Source: CAZUGO01 sp964619935
GTDB taxonomy: Bacteria; Planctomycetota; Phycisphaerae; UBA1845; CAIVHJ01
NCBI GenBank assembly: GCA_964619935.1
Contig: CAZUGO010000079.1
Coordinates: 1-64,000, forward strand
Direction: 5' to 3'
DNA length: 64,000 nucleotides
The notes beneath the pieces are model-generated. The model was not told the DNA's origin, searched no databases, and was given only the letters and a program-made list of their open reading frames with translations. Both the position numbers and the translations under genes were made by a program. This document shows, piece by piece, positions 25,485 through 34,780 of the stretch (positions within the stretch are counted from its first letter, which is position 1; each line of letters opens with the position of its first letter).

Positions 25485-27197
25485 TCAAGGGTTGCCGATA
25501 CGATACTCGCGGCGCTGCGGATCGAAGATCAGGTGCCAGCGATAGATCGACCACCAGACCTGCAGCCGGGTCCGCTGCGACCGCCGTCGGGGGGGATCCA
25601 CCCACGGGCCCAACGGCGGACACTCCGGGAAGTAACGCCGCAGGACCTCCCCGTAGCGACTGGTGAACAGCAGCGCGTCGGCCTGGACGCCGGCCGGGTC
25701 TCCGGGATCCAGAATCAGGTCCATCGGCGACGAATCGCCGTGGTGCAGCAGGGTGGTGTACCAAGCGATCCTGGAGAAGTGGGTGTTGATCTCGAACGGC
25801 GTGAGCAGGTCGCGAACCGCCGTGTCGCCCAGAACCAGGCGGGCGCACAGGTAATAGCCGCGCGGCTTCCAGTCCGGCTCGGCCTCGCGGTTGGCGGCGC
25901 GTAACGATGTCCGGGCTTCGAGCACGTCGCGCAGCGTGCGCCCACGCACCGGCAGGTCGCCATGATTGCCGAGGGCCAGGGCCCAGGCCGCCGAGCCGCG
26001 AATCTCGCCGCGGGTCGCGAACAGTTCGGAGGCCAGCCGTTGCAGGACTTGCGGTTCGGCGATCCGGCAGACGGCAACCGCCGCCAGATCGCGCACACTA
26101 TCGCGGTCCTGAGCGAAGAGATTGATCAGGGCCTCGCCGCCGGCAATCGGATCCAGGCTGGCAGCGGCCCCGGCCGCCGCCAGTCGCAGTTGCGGGGCCT
26201 CTGGAAATCCGGCGGCGACGTCGAGCATCACCGGCAGGTAAGCGTCATCGCCGAGATGGGCCAAGGCCTGCAGCGCGGCGGCAGTTAGCCGGTGGTTGCC
26301 GGCGGGCAGGGACTCTTGGAGCACGGCCCGCACCCGCGGTCGCCAGGATGCGTCCAGCGCCGCCGGGTCGAGCTGTGCGACGTCCAGCAGGGCGCTGAGT
26401 CGGGTGTCGGGGTCGCCGGCGTCGAGCCTGGCCGGGAGCGTGGCGGCATCGGGGGCCCGCCGGGAAGCGGCTGGTTCATCAAGCAGTTCCAGACGGAGGG
26501 TGATCTGGCGGCCGATTTCGGTGTCGGGATCACCACGGGCCTGGCGCAACAGGCGCTGCGCGATCGTCCGCGGGCACACCGCGGTCGCCTGGACGGCAGC
26601 GAGTCGAACGGCCTCCGACGGATGGTCCAGATTCTGCTGGACGATCGCCGCCACTTGATCGGCGCACGAGGGTCCGAGTTGTTCGAGTTCGCGCACCGCC
26701 GCGGCGCGTTGGGTGGACGGTTCGGCGGCGCACTGCAATGCCGCCCAACGGCAGCGTTGCCGGCTTGACGCGACCGCGGGCCAGTGACCCGCGGCGCGCA
26801 GCAGTTTCGCCAGTTGCTGGAACTGCAGATCGGGCGCACGGTCCAGACGCGCGGCCAGCCGCTCGGCGAAGGTCGGGATGTCCTGCGCGGCCCAGGCACC
26901 GATGCGAGCGCAGGCTTCCGCGCCGCCGCTGCCGTCCTGGATACCGGCGACGATTCGGCGTTCCACTTCATCGAGCAAGCTGCTATCCTGCACGGCCAGT
27001 CGGGCCAGCACATTCAAAGCCCCAACCCGGACCAGCGCTTGCGGATGATCCAGACGCCACAACAGGTACCGCTTTCGGGCATGGGGGTAGCCCAGCAGGG
27101 CCGTGACCGCGGCACAGCCGCTGACCAAGAGCAGCACCAGGATGCGGCGTTGCACGCGGGCCGTCGCAGGCGATGGGTGATAGGTCGGTGCCTTCAT
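25485..27197 (-). CDS. Membrane-anchored HEAT-repeat protein
   Basis: A 570-residue protein with an N-terminal membrane segment (ILVLLLVSGCAAVTALLGY, about residues 19-37) and a large extracytoplasmic part. Helical HEAT-type repeats fill residues 55-420, for example HPSEAVRLAAVQATAVC and NHRLTAAALQALAHLGDDAYL. The last 150 residues form a separate domain rich in Trp and Arg (SRIAWYTTLLHHGDSSP, then VWWSIYRWHLIFDPQRR). A Cys at the end of the first segment could be lipidated, but the lipobox is poor. It stands divergent from the glycosyltransferase gene. Function unknown. Confidence 0.8.
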   Translation of the reverse strand: MKAPTYHPSPATARVQRRILVLLLVSGCAAVTALLGYPHARKRYLLWRLDHPQALVRVGALNVLARLAVQDSSLLDEVERRIVAGIQDGSGGAEACARIGAWAAQDIPTFAERLAARLDRAPDLQFQQLAKLLRAAGHWPAVASSRQRCRWAALQCAAEPSTQRAAAVRELEQLGPSCADQVAAIVQQNLDHPSEAVRLAAVQATAVCPRTIAQRLLRQARGDPDTEIGRQITLRLELLDEPAASRRAPDAATLPARLDAGDPDTRLSALLDVAQLDPAALDASWRPRVRAVLQESLPAGNHRLTAAALQALAHLGDDAYLPVMLDVAAGFPEAPQLRLAAAGAAASLDPIAGGEALINLFAQDRDSVRDLAAVAVCRIAEPQVLQRLASELFATRGEIRGSAAWALALGNHGDLPVRGRTLRDVLEARTSLRAANREAEPDWKPRGYYLCARLVLGDTAVRDLLTPFEINTHFSRIAWYTTLLHHGDSSPMDLILDPGDPAGVQADALLFTSRYGEVLRRYFPECPPLGPWVDPPRRRSQRTRLQVWWSIYRWHLIFDPQRREYRIGNP

Positions 27198-27261
27198 GGC
27201 GGGTCACTGAGCCATCATAACGGTTGCACGGGTTGAGGAGCAGGGCGTCGACCCGCCGACC

Positions 27262-28497
27262 ATGATACCAGAATGGGAGCCGTCGTTGCCTCAAGCCCCG
27301 TCGGTCAGCTTCGTTCTCGCGACCCATCAGCGCCGCGCGATCGTTCGTCAGACGCTGCAGCACCTGGCCGAGTGCGGGCTGGAGCGCGGCGATTTCGAAA
27401 TCTGGGTGGTGGACAATTCCCGGTGCGGCGGCAGCGCCGCGGAGGCGGCAGCGCAGTGGCCGGCGGTGCGCAGCATCTGCAGCGGGCGGAACCTGGGCAG
27501 TTGCGCCAAGGCCCTGGCGATTCCGCGGACCCGGGGACGCTACCTGGTGCTGCTCGATGACGATTCCCATCCGCTTCCGGGCAGCATCGAACGGATGATC
27601 CAGCACTTCGAGCGCGACAGGCGGCTGGGGGCCGCCGGCTTCATGGTGCACCTGCCCGACGGCGGCCGGGAGTGTGCCGCCCTGCCGAACGTGTTTGTCG
27701 GTTGCGGGGTGGGCCTCCGCCGGGAAGCGCTGCAGGCGGCGGGCGGGCTGGACTTGAGCTACTTCATGCAGGCCGAAGAGTACGACCTGGCGTTTCGGCT
27801 GGCCCGCGCCGGCTACACGGTGCGCTGCTTTGGCGATCTGCAGGTCATGCACGACAAGAGCGCCGCCGGCCGGCAGCCGCGGCGGACACTGTTCTACGAC
27901 CTGCGCAACAACCTGACCCTGGCGGCCCAGTACCTGCCCCGACCCTGGCACCGTGAGTTCCTGCGTGACTGGAGCCGGCGGTATGTCATGCTGGGCGCTG
28001 CGGCCGGGGTGCGGATCGCCGGCACGGCACGGATCAGTGGCTTGCTGCGCGGCTACCTCCGGCGGTACGGCCGCTTCGGGAGACTGCCGTTCGAGGTCTT
28101 CGACCAACTGTTCGGCGTCACCGTGATCCGCGAGCAGATGGACCGGCTCCGCGCTGCCGGCCAATCGAAGGTGCTGCTGGCGGGGCTGGGGAAGAACATA
28201 TTTCCTTATTATATTGCCGCCCGACAGGCCGGGCTCGCCGTGCCGGCGATTCTCGACGATCGCTTCAGCCGGATCGCCGATCGCTATCGGGGCGTTCCGC
28301 TGGCCGGCTGCGGCGAAATGGCCGCCCACCCGGCGGACGCCATCGTGATCAGCGACTCGGCCCCGGTCCATGCCGAGCGGCTCGAAACCCAACTGCGGTC
28401 GCTGACCGCGCTGCCGATCTATCGCCCGCACGGCCGCTGGGAATTCGAAGTCGCAAGCCCGGTCGAGCCCATACCTTCGTCCCGGGATTCAGCGTGA
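27262..28497 (+). CDS. Family 2 glycosyltransferase with C-terminal Rossmann-like domain
   Basis: A 411-residue protein. The N-terminal GT-A domain of family 2 is clear: SVSFVLATHQRRAIVRQTL, IWVVDNS, SGRNLGSCAKALAIPRTRGRYLVLLDDDS with the metal-binding Asp cluster, and a later FMQAEEYDLAFRLARAGY. From about residue 305 the chain adds a second domain with a nucleotide-binding-like start (SKVLLAGLGKNIFPYY) and a VISDSAPVHAE strand, resembling the PglD N-terminal fold. The sugar donor and the acceptor are unknown. No membrane helix is present, so it acts in the cytoplasm. Confidence 0.88.
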   Translation: MIPEWEPSLPQAPSVSFVLATHQRRAIVRQTLQHLAECGLERGDFEIWVVDNSRCGGSAAEAAAQWPAVRSICSGRNLGSCAKALAIPRTRGRYLVLLDDDSHPLPGSIERMIQHFERDRRLGAAGFMVHLPDGGRECAALPNVFVGCGVGLRREALQAAGGLDLSYFMQAEEYDLAFRLARAGYTVRCFGDLQVMHDKSAAGRQPRRTLFYDLRNNLTLAAQYLPRPWHREFLRDWSRRYVMLGAAAGVRIAGTARISGLLRGYLRRYGRFGRLPFEVFDQLFGVTVIREQMDRLRAAGQSKVLLAGLGKNIFPYYIAARQAGLAVPAILDDRFSRIADRYRGVPLAGCGEMAAHPADAIVISDSAPVHAERLETQLRSLTALPIYRPHGRWEFEVASPVEPIPSSRDSA

Positions 28498-28642
28498 TGG
28501 CCCCCCAAGGGGCGCGCTCCCGGCGGACTGAACGCCCCGGGAATCCTGCGACTCCGGGACCCGGTTTCCGTATAATAAGCGGCGACATTGACCGCATCCC
28601 CGGGACCGGCTGCGCGATGGTGCACTCGAGATCGCGATCCAG

Positions 28643-29641
28643 ATGGCGAGACCCATGAATCGATTTCAATGGTGTGTCCTGGTGTTGGGCGCTGCCCTGT
28701 GCCAGGTAGCTGCGGTGGCGGAGCCGCCGGTTGCCGAGGATCCGCTTGCGACCGGCTCATTGCTCAGCGATGGGATGGTCCGCGGTCTGATCAAGCGTGG
28801 CGCGCAGGACTTGTCGCGAAGGTTGAACCTCGATGAGCGCCAGCAGGAGCAGTTGACCCGGGCGCTGCAGGATCGCTGGGTTCCATTCGTCCAGAAACAC
28901 CGCCGGCAGATGGCGCCACTGGTGTCGCGGATGCTCGAGGCCCAGTTGGACCCGGATCTGCCGTCGGCCGAGGAGGCGGGGGACTGGGCCCGCAACGTGC
29001 AGCCCATGATGGACTTGATTGCCGAGGAGTTGCAGCACAGCAACGAGGACGTCGCGCAGGTACTGACGCCGACCCAACGCCAGCGCTTCGAGCGGCACAC
29101 CGAGAACATGAACACCGCCTTGCGGATGTTCAACGTCGAGTTGGACAAGATCGCCGACGGGCACCTGGACCTGTCCCTGTGGGCGATGGAGCGGCGAAAT
29201 CGCGACGCGGCCCGCCAGCAGAAGCGTGCGGAGCGCGAGCGGCAGCGTGAACTCAAGCTGACCGATTCATTGGAAACCGCGCGGTCGTTGTTTCTCGATC
29301 AGTGGATCGATCATGTCTCGCGGTTCATCCGCATGTTCCAGCTGGACGAGTCCCAGAAGCAGGCCGCCTTCACCATCCTGGAGGACGTCCGCAAACGGGC
29401 CGACCAATACGTGCGCAGCCGCCGGGAGGACATCGATACCGTGCAGCGCTCGCTCCTGGACGCCCAGCCCGAAGATCGCGAAGCGGTCCTGGCGCGTCAG
29501 GCAGCGGTGGTCCAACCGCTCAGCGATCTGTTCGGTGAGCTGCAATCGCGCCTAAATCGCATTCCCACCGAAGCCCAGCGCCACCAGGCTCGGGATCGGG
29601 AGACCGCCGGTCAGGAGTCGCCGGCTGCTCAGGACGACTAG
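28643..29641 (+). CDS. Exported coiled-coil protein
   Basis: 332 residues with a signal peptide (WCVLVLGAALCQVAAVAEP). The mature chain is nearly all charged helix: LSRRLNLDERQQEQLTRAL, the long basic RRNRDAARQQKRAERERQ and FQLDESQKQAAFTILEDV. Two segments (LDERQQEQL and LDESQKQAA) have the spacing of LTxxQ/Spy-type periplasmic proteins, so a chaperone- or stress-sensor-like role is possible. TATAAT at 28571-28576 is a possible -10 box. An ATG 12 bases downstream of the listed start is an alternative. Endonuclease V follows 30 bases later on the same strand. Confidence 0.75.
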   Translation: MARPMNRFQWCVLVLGAALCQVAAVAEPPVAEDPLATGSLLSDGMVRGLIKRGAQDLSRRLNLDERQQEQLTRALQDRWVPFVQKHRRQMAPLVSRMLEAQLDPDLPSAEEAGDWARNVQPMMDLIAEELQHSNEDVAQVLTPTQRQRFERHTENMNTALRMFNVELDKIADGHLDLSLWAMERRNRDAARQQKRAERERQRELKLTDSLETARSLFLDQWIDHVSRFIRMFQLDESQKQAAFTILEDVRKRADQYVRSRREDIDTVQRSLLDAQPEDREAVLARQAAVVQPLSDLFGELQSRLNRIPTEAQRHQARDRETAGQESPAAQDD

Positions 29642-29671
29642 ACGCACGAGCACGCTGGTCCGCAGACGCCT

Positions 29672-30358
29672 ATGGGTAGACCGCAGCGCCACTCCTGGGA
29701 CCTGACCCCGCGGCAGGCCATCGCGCTGCAGCAGGAATTGCGGGACCAGGTGCGGCGCGGTTCCGGGCTGCGCCTGGGGCAGGTCAAGACCATTGCCGGG
29801 GCCGATTGTGCTTATGACAAGACCGGCGGATACGGCTACGCCGGGGTGGTGATGTACCGCTATCCCGAGCTGCAGGAACTCCAGCGGGTGGGTCGGCGCC
29901 GTCCGCTGACCTTTCCGTACATACCGGGCCTGCTCAGCTTCCGCGAAGCCCCGCTGCTGCTGGCCGCGCTGGAGAAACTCGATCATCTGCCCGACGTCGT
30001 GATCTTTGACGGCCACGGCTATGCCCATCCGCGGCGCTTCGGCATCGCTTCGCACATGGGCCTGCTGCTGGGCCGGCCGACCATTGGATGCGCGAAGTCG
30101 CGGCTGGTCGGCGAGCATCGCATGCCCGGGCGCAAGCCGGGCAGCACGACGCCGCTGCTGGATGACGATGAGGTGATCGGCCAAGTGCTGCGCAGCAAGC
30201 GCGGCTGCAAGCCGATCTTCATTTCGGTGGGCCACGGGCTCGACCTCCCGACCGCCACCCAGATCATCCTGCGGTGCATCGACGACTACCGGGTGCCCAA
30301 ACCCACGCGCGATGCCGATGCCTATGTCGCCAAACTGAAGGCCCAGCTGCAGCGTTGA
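29672..30358 (+). CDS. nfi: Endonuclease V
   Basis: Endonuclease V cuts DNA (or RNA) one nucleotide 3' of deoxyinosine, starting repair of deaminated adenine. The 228-residue length fits. Catalytic acidic residues lie in the expected contexts: the first Asp in IAGADCAYD (about residue 45), the Glu in PGLLSFREAPLLLAAL and the second Asp in VVIFDGHGYAHPRRFG. Other family motifs are ASHMGLLLGRPTIGCAKSRL and SVGHGLDLPTA. Cytoplasmic. The preceding exported protein may be co-transcribed but has no evident link. Confidence 0.95.
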   Translation: MGRPQRHSWDLTPRQAIALQQELRDQVRRGSGLRLGQVKTIAGADCAYDKTGGYGYAGVVMYRYPELQELQRVGRRRPLTFPYIPGLLSFREAPLLLAALEKLDHLPDVVIFDGHGYAHPRRFGIASHMGLLLGRPTIGCAKSRLVGEHRMPGRKPGSTTPLLDDDEVIGQVLRSKRGCKPIFISVGHGLDLPTATQIILRCIDDYRVPKPTRDADAYVAKLKAQLQR

Positions 30359-30445
30359 TTCCCAGGCAACCGTTCAGCGCCAGGTGCCCGAGAACCGTGT
30401 CCAGCGCTCAGGGGTGTTCCAGGCAAAGGGCTCCGATTTTGATTC

Positions 30446-30474
30446 TTGCGGGCCGGCCGGCCGTCCGATACAAA
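30446..30474 (+). promoter_or_regulatory. Predicted prfB promoter
   Basis: TTGCGG (30446-30451) and TACAAA (30469-30474) are separated by 17 bases. Seven bases after the -10 box is 30481, the A of the prfB ATG, so the transcript would be leaderless. Confidence 0.5.
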
Positions 30475-30480
30475 TAAGGG

Positions 30481-31597
30481 ATGCAAACCTACGAAAACCC
30501 CACCGCCGCGTTGAATTCGATGAAGGCCCGGATTGTCGCCCTCCGGGACTCTCTTTGACCTGCCTGCCCAAGTCGAGAAAAAATCGCAGCTCGAACACAA
30601 GATGGCCCAGCCCGGGTTCTGGGATGATGCCGAGGCCGCCCGCCAGGTGGTCAGCGAACTCAAGGGCACCAAGGCAATTGTCGATCCAGTGGAGGCCCTG
30701 ACCCGCCGCAGCGAAGATGCCGAGGCCCTCCTCGAACTCCTGGAAGAGTCCGGGGATTCCTCGATGGACGCCGACGTGGACGCCGAACTGTCCGCGTTGG
30801 AGGCGGCGCTGGCCCGGGCCGAACTGATCACGCTGTATTTCGGGGCGAACGACCCCAACAACTGCTACTTCAACATCCAGGCCGGCACCGGCGGAGCGGA
30901 TGCCTGCGACTGGGCGGCCATAATGATGCGGATGTACCTGCGCTACTTCGAGCGGATGGGTTATCAAGTCGAGGAACTGGCCGTCAACGACGGTGAGGAC
31001 GCCGGCATCCAGTCGGTGAACTTGTTCGTGGAAGGGCCCTACGCCTACGGCAACCTGGTCTGCGAGATGGGGGTGCACCGCATGGAGCGAGTCAGCCCCT
31101 TCAACGCTCAGGGCAAACGCCAGACCTCGTTTGCCGCCGTTGACGTGACCCCCGAAATGAGCGAAATCTCCATCGAGATCGACTGGGACAAGGACGTCCG
31201 GGAAGACACCTATCGGGCCAGCGGTGCCGGCGGGCAGCACGTCAACAAGACCTCATCGGCGGTGCGGCTGACCCACCTGACCACCGGACTGGTGGTGCAG
31301 TGTCAGAGTCAACGATCGCAGCACAAGAACCGGGCCCAGGCCCGCAAGATGCTGGGGTCGCGGCTGTACCAGATGGAGCAGGCCAAGCGCGATTCCGAGC
31401 TGGCCAAGGCCTACGGCGAGAAGGGGCAGATCGGCTTCGGCCATCGTATCCGATCGTACACGCTGCACAGCAACAACCTGATCAAGGACGAGCGCACCGG
31501 CGTCAAATCCACCCGCGTGGAGGAAGTGCTGGACGGCGCGTTACAGCCGTTCATCGAGGCCGAGTTGCGCCGCAAGGCCAGGATCCGCTCCCGGTGA
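30481..31597 (+). CDS. prfB: Peptide chain release factor 2 with programmed +1 frameshift
   Basis: RF2 ends translation at UGA and UAA. Frame 1 starts at ATG 30481 and reads 25 codons to an in-frame TGA at 30556-30558; the sequence CTT-TGA-C is the conserved RF2 slippery site. A +1 shift continues as DLPAQVEKKSQLEHKMAQPGFWDD and yields a 371-residue protein, the usual size. The UGA-recognition SPF motif lies in MERVSPFNAQGKRQTSF, and GGQ is in SGAGGQHVNKTSSAVRLTH. The internal Shine-Dalgarno stimulator is weak here (CCGGGAC instead of AGGGGG). There is no ribosome-binding site before the ATG. The autoregulation by RF2 level is known for the family. Confidence 0.96.
30553..30559 (+). other. 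Programmed frameshift site of prfB
   Basis: CTTTGAC: the CUU codon is followed by the in-frame stop UGA and then C, the poor termination context that favours slipping to the +1 frame. Coding before and after is in different frames. Confidence 0.95.
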
Positions 31598-31645
31598 GCT
31601 GCGGGCGCTGGACGGAGCCGGTCCATTCGCAAAGGAGTGTGGCCC

Positions 31646-31993
31646 ATGTTCATCCCATTGTCGCAGACCAGCCGCATCACCACCAGCAACCCGTCGACCG
31701 ATGCCGCGGCCCAGTATGCCAAGCGCCAGGTGGATCTGCTCGGCTTGGACATTGAGCGCCTGCTGATGATCACCGAGGCCCTGTGGACCATCCTCAAAGA
31801 CAAGCACGGCTTTGTGGACGAGGACCTCGACCGCATGGTGGCCGAGATCGACATGCGCGACGGCGCCCTCGACGGGCGGGTCGCGCCCAGTGCCCCGGCC
31901 GATTGTCCGGAGTGCGGCGCCAAGCTGCAGAAACGGCGCTCGACCTGCCTGTTCTGCGGAACGGCAATCCTCAAGGATGTTTTTGAGCGTTAA
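31646..31993 (+). CDS. Small zinc-ribbon protein
   Basis: A 115-residue protein. AAAGGAG stands eight bases before ATG 31646, so this start is chosen over an in-frame GTG nine bases earlier. The N-terminal two thirds is helical with a Leu-rich segment (VDLLGLDIERLLMITEALWTIL). The C-terminus has a clear zinc ribbon, CPECGAKLQKRRSTCLFCG. Similar proteins are common in planctomycetes and have no known role. Its last 23 bases overlap the 3' end of the opposite-strand phosphatase gene. Confidence 0.8.
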   Translation: MFIPLSQTSRITTSNPSTDAAAQYAKRQVDLLGLDIERLLMITEALWTILKDKHGFVDEDLDRMVAEIDMRDGALDGRVAPSAPADCPECGAKLQKRRSTCLFCGTAILKDVFER

Positions 31994-33668
31994 GCGCCTC
32001 TCGCAATACCCGTCCGCCGGACTGGGCCGGGGCGGGGATGCCCATTAGCGTGGCCAGCGTCGGCGCGATGTCCGTGGGGCTGGCGGCGGTGTGGTATTTT
32101 CCGTGATGAATGCCGTTCCCGAACAGCAGCAGCGGCACGTGGGTGTCGTAGGCGTGGGCGGTGCCATGTCCGGTGGCGTGCCGCCCGGCGCCGAACCAGT
32201 TGGCGGCAAAGTGCAGATAGGCGTGACCGCTCCGGCCGGGGAAGGTGCTGAGCGCGATTCGCTGCTGGAGTGCTGCAGCGGTCGGGCGGGTTGGAGTGGG
32301 GCGCAGTTGCGGATCGATCCAGACCACCGAATCGATTCCGGGTTCTTCGGCGATGACCGCTTCGACGGCGCGGCGCAGCAGATCCGGCCGGCTCGACCGC
32401 AGGGCGGCGGGTTCGAAATACAGCCACGGGAACCACAGGGCGGCCACATACTGCCGGGCGCCGCCGGCTGGCCCGCAATCCTGGGTGATCCGTTGTTCCA
32501 GCCGCTCCCGGAGCGCGGGGTGGAGTCGCCCGGCCGGCAGGCGTTGTTCGACGGCATATTCCGGAACCGGGCACACGCCATGATCGCCGGTGAGGGCGAT
32601 CAGCCAGTTGCCGGCTCCGACTTCGGCGTCCAGAAACCTGAAGAACGCGTCCAGTTGACGATCGGTGCGCAGGGTGACGTCCATGACCTCGTGGCTGTGC
32701 GGCCCGAAGGCATGGCCGATGACGTCGTTGCTGGACAGCGAGATGAACAGCGCGTCGGTGCTCGGGCCCCGTCCGAGCTTCAAGGCGGTCACGCCGGCCC
32801 GGGCCAGATCCAGCACCAGGTCGTTGCCGAACGGTGAGGCGAACAGCGCCCGTCCATAGTCAGACCGGGGTTCGGCCGGCAATCGATGGGGGAAGGTGTT
32901 GCCGAAGTTGTAGGCATCTCCGCGCTCGTAGTCGGCGTCGTCGCGGTGGCAGCGGCGGGCGTACTCCGCGGGATCGGCGATCCGCTCCCAGGTGCTGCCG
33001 GCATACCGCTGCAACGCTCCGCTGGCGGCGAAGGCTTGGACCCACTCCGGCAGGTCGTGGGCGCGGTCGCTGGGCAGGATCCGACCGCGTTCCAGATCGA
33101 ACCAGTAGCCGCCGTCGGCGCGGCGGCCGGCCATCATGTCGGCGGCAGTGTCCTTCAGAGAGAGACTGATCACTCGGGCCCCCGGCCGAACTGTTTTCAG
33201 GCGGTCGCCGAGGGTCTCGGCCTGCAATTGGGTCGGCGAGTCGCCGGCCAGGGGCACGACCGGACTGCTGTCGGGGGTCCCGCCGCCCGGGTCGGACGAG
33301 CAGCGGGTTTCGACCAGGGCATCGCCGCGCTGCTCCATCCAGACGTTGCTGACGATGCCGTGGATCGATGGATTGGCGCCCGTGGCGACACAGGCGTGTC
33401 CCGGTCCGGTCATGGTGACGGCGTGTTCGAAATGGCAGTGGGTGAACCAGGCCCCGTGGTCGATCAGCCGCTTGAAGCCGCCGGCGACGAACAGGTCTTC
33501 GAAGCGGGTGATCAGGTCGGCCCGCAGTTGATCGACGACCAGCACCACCACCAGCCGCGGCGCCGGACTGGCGGCGGCCGCCGGTTGCGGTCGGATCAGA
33601 CTCGCGAACGCCAGCCCGCAGGCCAGCCCCGCTACGACGGCGGGTGGGCGACGGTGCTTGGGGCTCAT
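31971..33668 (-). CDS. Exported alkaline-phosphatase-superfamily hydrolase
   Basis: A 565-residue protein with a signal peptide (AGLACGLAFASLIRPQ). The start at 33668 overlaps the mdh stop by four bases; codons further upstream are unlikely. The metalloenzyme core is recognisable: VVLVVDQLRADLI (first metal Asp), the nucleophile region FEHAVTMTGPGHACVATG, ISLSSNDVIGHAFGPHS, LTGDHGVCPVPEY and a late GHGTAHAYDTHVPLLLFGNGI. It resembles PafA-like or nucleotide pyrophosphatase/phosphodiesterase members, so it probably frees phosphate outside the cell; the substrate is not certain. It follows mdh in one transcript. Confidence 0.88.
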   Translation of the reverse strand: MSPKHRRPPAVVAGLACGLAFASLIRPQPAAAASPAPRLVVVLVVDQLRADLITRFEDLFVAGGFKRLIDHGAWFTHCHFEHAVTMTGPGHACVATGANPSIHGIVSNVWMEQRGDALVETRCSSDPGGGTPDSSPVVPLAGDSPTQLQAETLGDRLKTVRPGARVISLSLKDTAADMMAGRRADGGYWFDLERGRILPSDRAHDLPEWVQAFAASGALQRYAGSTWERIADPAEYARRCHRDDADYERGDAYNFGNTFPHRLPAEPRSDYGRALFASPFGNDLVLDLARAGVTALKLGRGPSTDALFISLSSNDVIGHAFGPHSHEVMDVTLRTDRQLDAFFRFLDAEVGAGNWLIALTGDHGVCPVPEYAVEQRLPAGRLHPALRERLEQRITQDCGPAGGARQYVAALWFPWLYFEPAALRSSRPDLLRRAVEAVIAEEPGIDSVVWIDPQLRPTPTRPTAAALQQRIALSTFPGRSGHAYLHFAANWFGAGRHATGHGTAHAYDTHVPLLLFGNGIHHGKYHTAASPTDIAPTLATLMGIPAPAQSGGRVLREALNAQKHP

Positions 33669-34609
33669 CCGCGGAGCACCTGTTCGGCCAGACCACACAG
33701 TTCCTTGACATGCGCCACGCTCTGGGCGAACTGCTGGGCTTCAGCGTCGTCCAGTTGGACCTCGATGATCCGCTCCACGCCGCCAGTGCCCAGGACGCAC
33801 GGGACGCCGACGAAGTAGCCGCCGACCTTGTATTCGGTGTCGCAATAGGCCGCACACGGCAGGATGCGGCGCTTGTCGCGGACGATGGCCTCGACCATCT
33901 GCATGGTGCCGGCGGCCGGGGCGTAGTAGGCGCTGGTACCCATCAGCTTGACGATCTCGCCGCCGCCGACTTGGGCCCGCTGGATGATTTCCTGGAGGCG
34001 CTGCGCCGAGATCAACTGGGTCACCGGGATGCCGGCGACCGAGGTGTAGCGCGGCAGCGGCACCATGTCATCCCCGTGTCCGCCCATCAGCAGTGCCTCG
34101 ATGTCCTCGACGCTGACGTCGAGTTCCATGGCGATGAACGTGCGGTAGCGGGCGATGTCCAGGCAGCCGGCCTGGCCGACGACCCGGGCGGGCGGAAAGC
34201 CGGAGGTCTTCCAGGCGGTGTAGACCATGGCGTCCAGCGGGTTGGAGACGATCACCAGCACGGCGTCGGGCGAGTACTTGGCCACCTGGTCGGTGACGCT
34301 GCGCACGATCTTGACGTTGGTGTTGATGAGGTCGTCGCGGCTCATGCCGGGCTTTCGCGGCAGCCCGGCGGTAATCACCACCACGTCGCTGCCCGCCGAG
34401 TCGGCATAATCGCTGGTTCCGATGACCCGGGCGTCAAACCGTTCCACCGGACCGCACTGGGCCAGGTCCAGCGCCTTGCCGCGGGTCAGGTCCGCCTTTT
34501 CGGGAATATCCAGCAGCACGATGTCGCCCAGTTCCTTGACCACACCCCAGTGGGCACAGGTGGCGCCGACATTGCCCGCCCCGACCACGGTGATTTTTGC
34601 GCGTCTCAT
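33665..34609 (-). CDS. mdh: Malate dehydrogenase (LDH-like)
   Basis: The 314-residue enzyme interconverts malate and oxaloacetate with NAD. The nucleotide-binding motif ITVVGAGNVGATCA opens the protein and the acidic residue in IVLLDIPE favours NAD. Substrate-binding arginines lie in TAGLPRKPGMSRDDL; the catalytic pair is in AGCLDIARYRTF (Asp) and GGHGDDMVPLPRYTSVAG (His). The Arg in GLPRKPG marks malate rather than lactate specificity. The start follows GGAGG. A predicted promoter lies 100 bases upstream and the exported phosphatase follows with a four-base overlap. Confidence 0.95.
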   Translation of the reverse strand: MRRAKITVVGAGNVGATCAHWGVVKELGDIVLLDIPEKADLTRGKALDLAQCGPVERFDARVIGTSDYADSAGSDVVVITAGLPRKPGMSRDDLINTNVKIVRSVTDQVAKYSPDAVLVIVSNPLDAMVYTAWKTSGFPPARVVGQAGCLDIARYRTFIAMELDVSVEDIEALLMGGHGDDMVPLPRYTSVAGIPVTQLISAQRLQEIIQRAQVGGGEIVKLMGTSAYYAPAAGTMQMVEAIVRDKRRILPCAAYCDTEYKVGGYFVGVPCVLGTGGVERIIEVQLDDAEAQQFAQSVAHVKELCGLAEQVLRG

Positions 34610-34711
34610 GATTCAGCCTCCGGTTGTGCTGCTGCGGTGCAGCGCGGCGATCGATCCGAAGGGCGGCTCTTGATCGTCGGCGATCGGGTGGGCCACACAA
34701 CGAATCGCGGT

Positions 34712-34741
34712 ACTATACCGCGCTGCCCGGCGGGGATCCAA
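34712..34741 (-). promoter_or_regulatory. Predicted mdh promoter
   Basis: On the minus strand TTGGAT (34741-34736) and TATAGT (34717-34712) are separated by 18 bases. Transcription would start near 34705, about 95 bases before mdh. Confidence 0.5.
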
Positions 34742-34780
34742 TGCACGGCGCTGCAGCACCACGGGTGCACGGCGGCTCGA

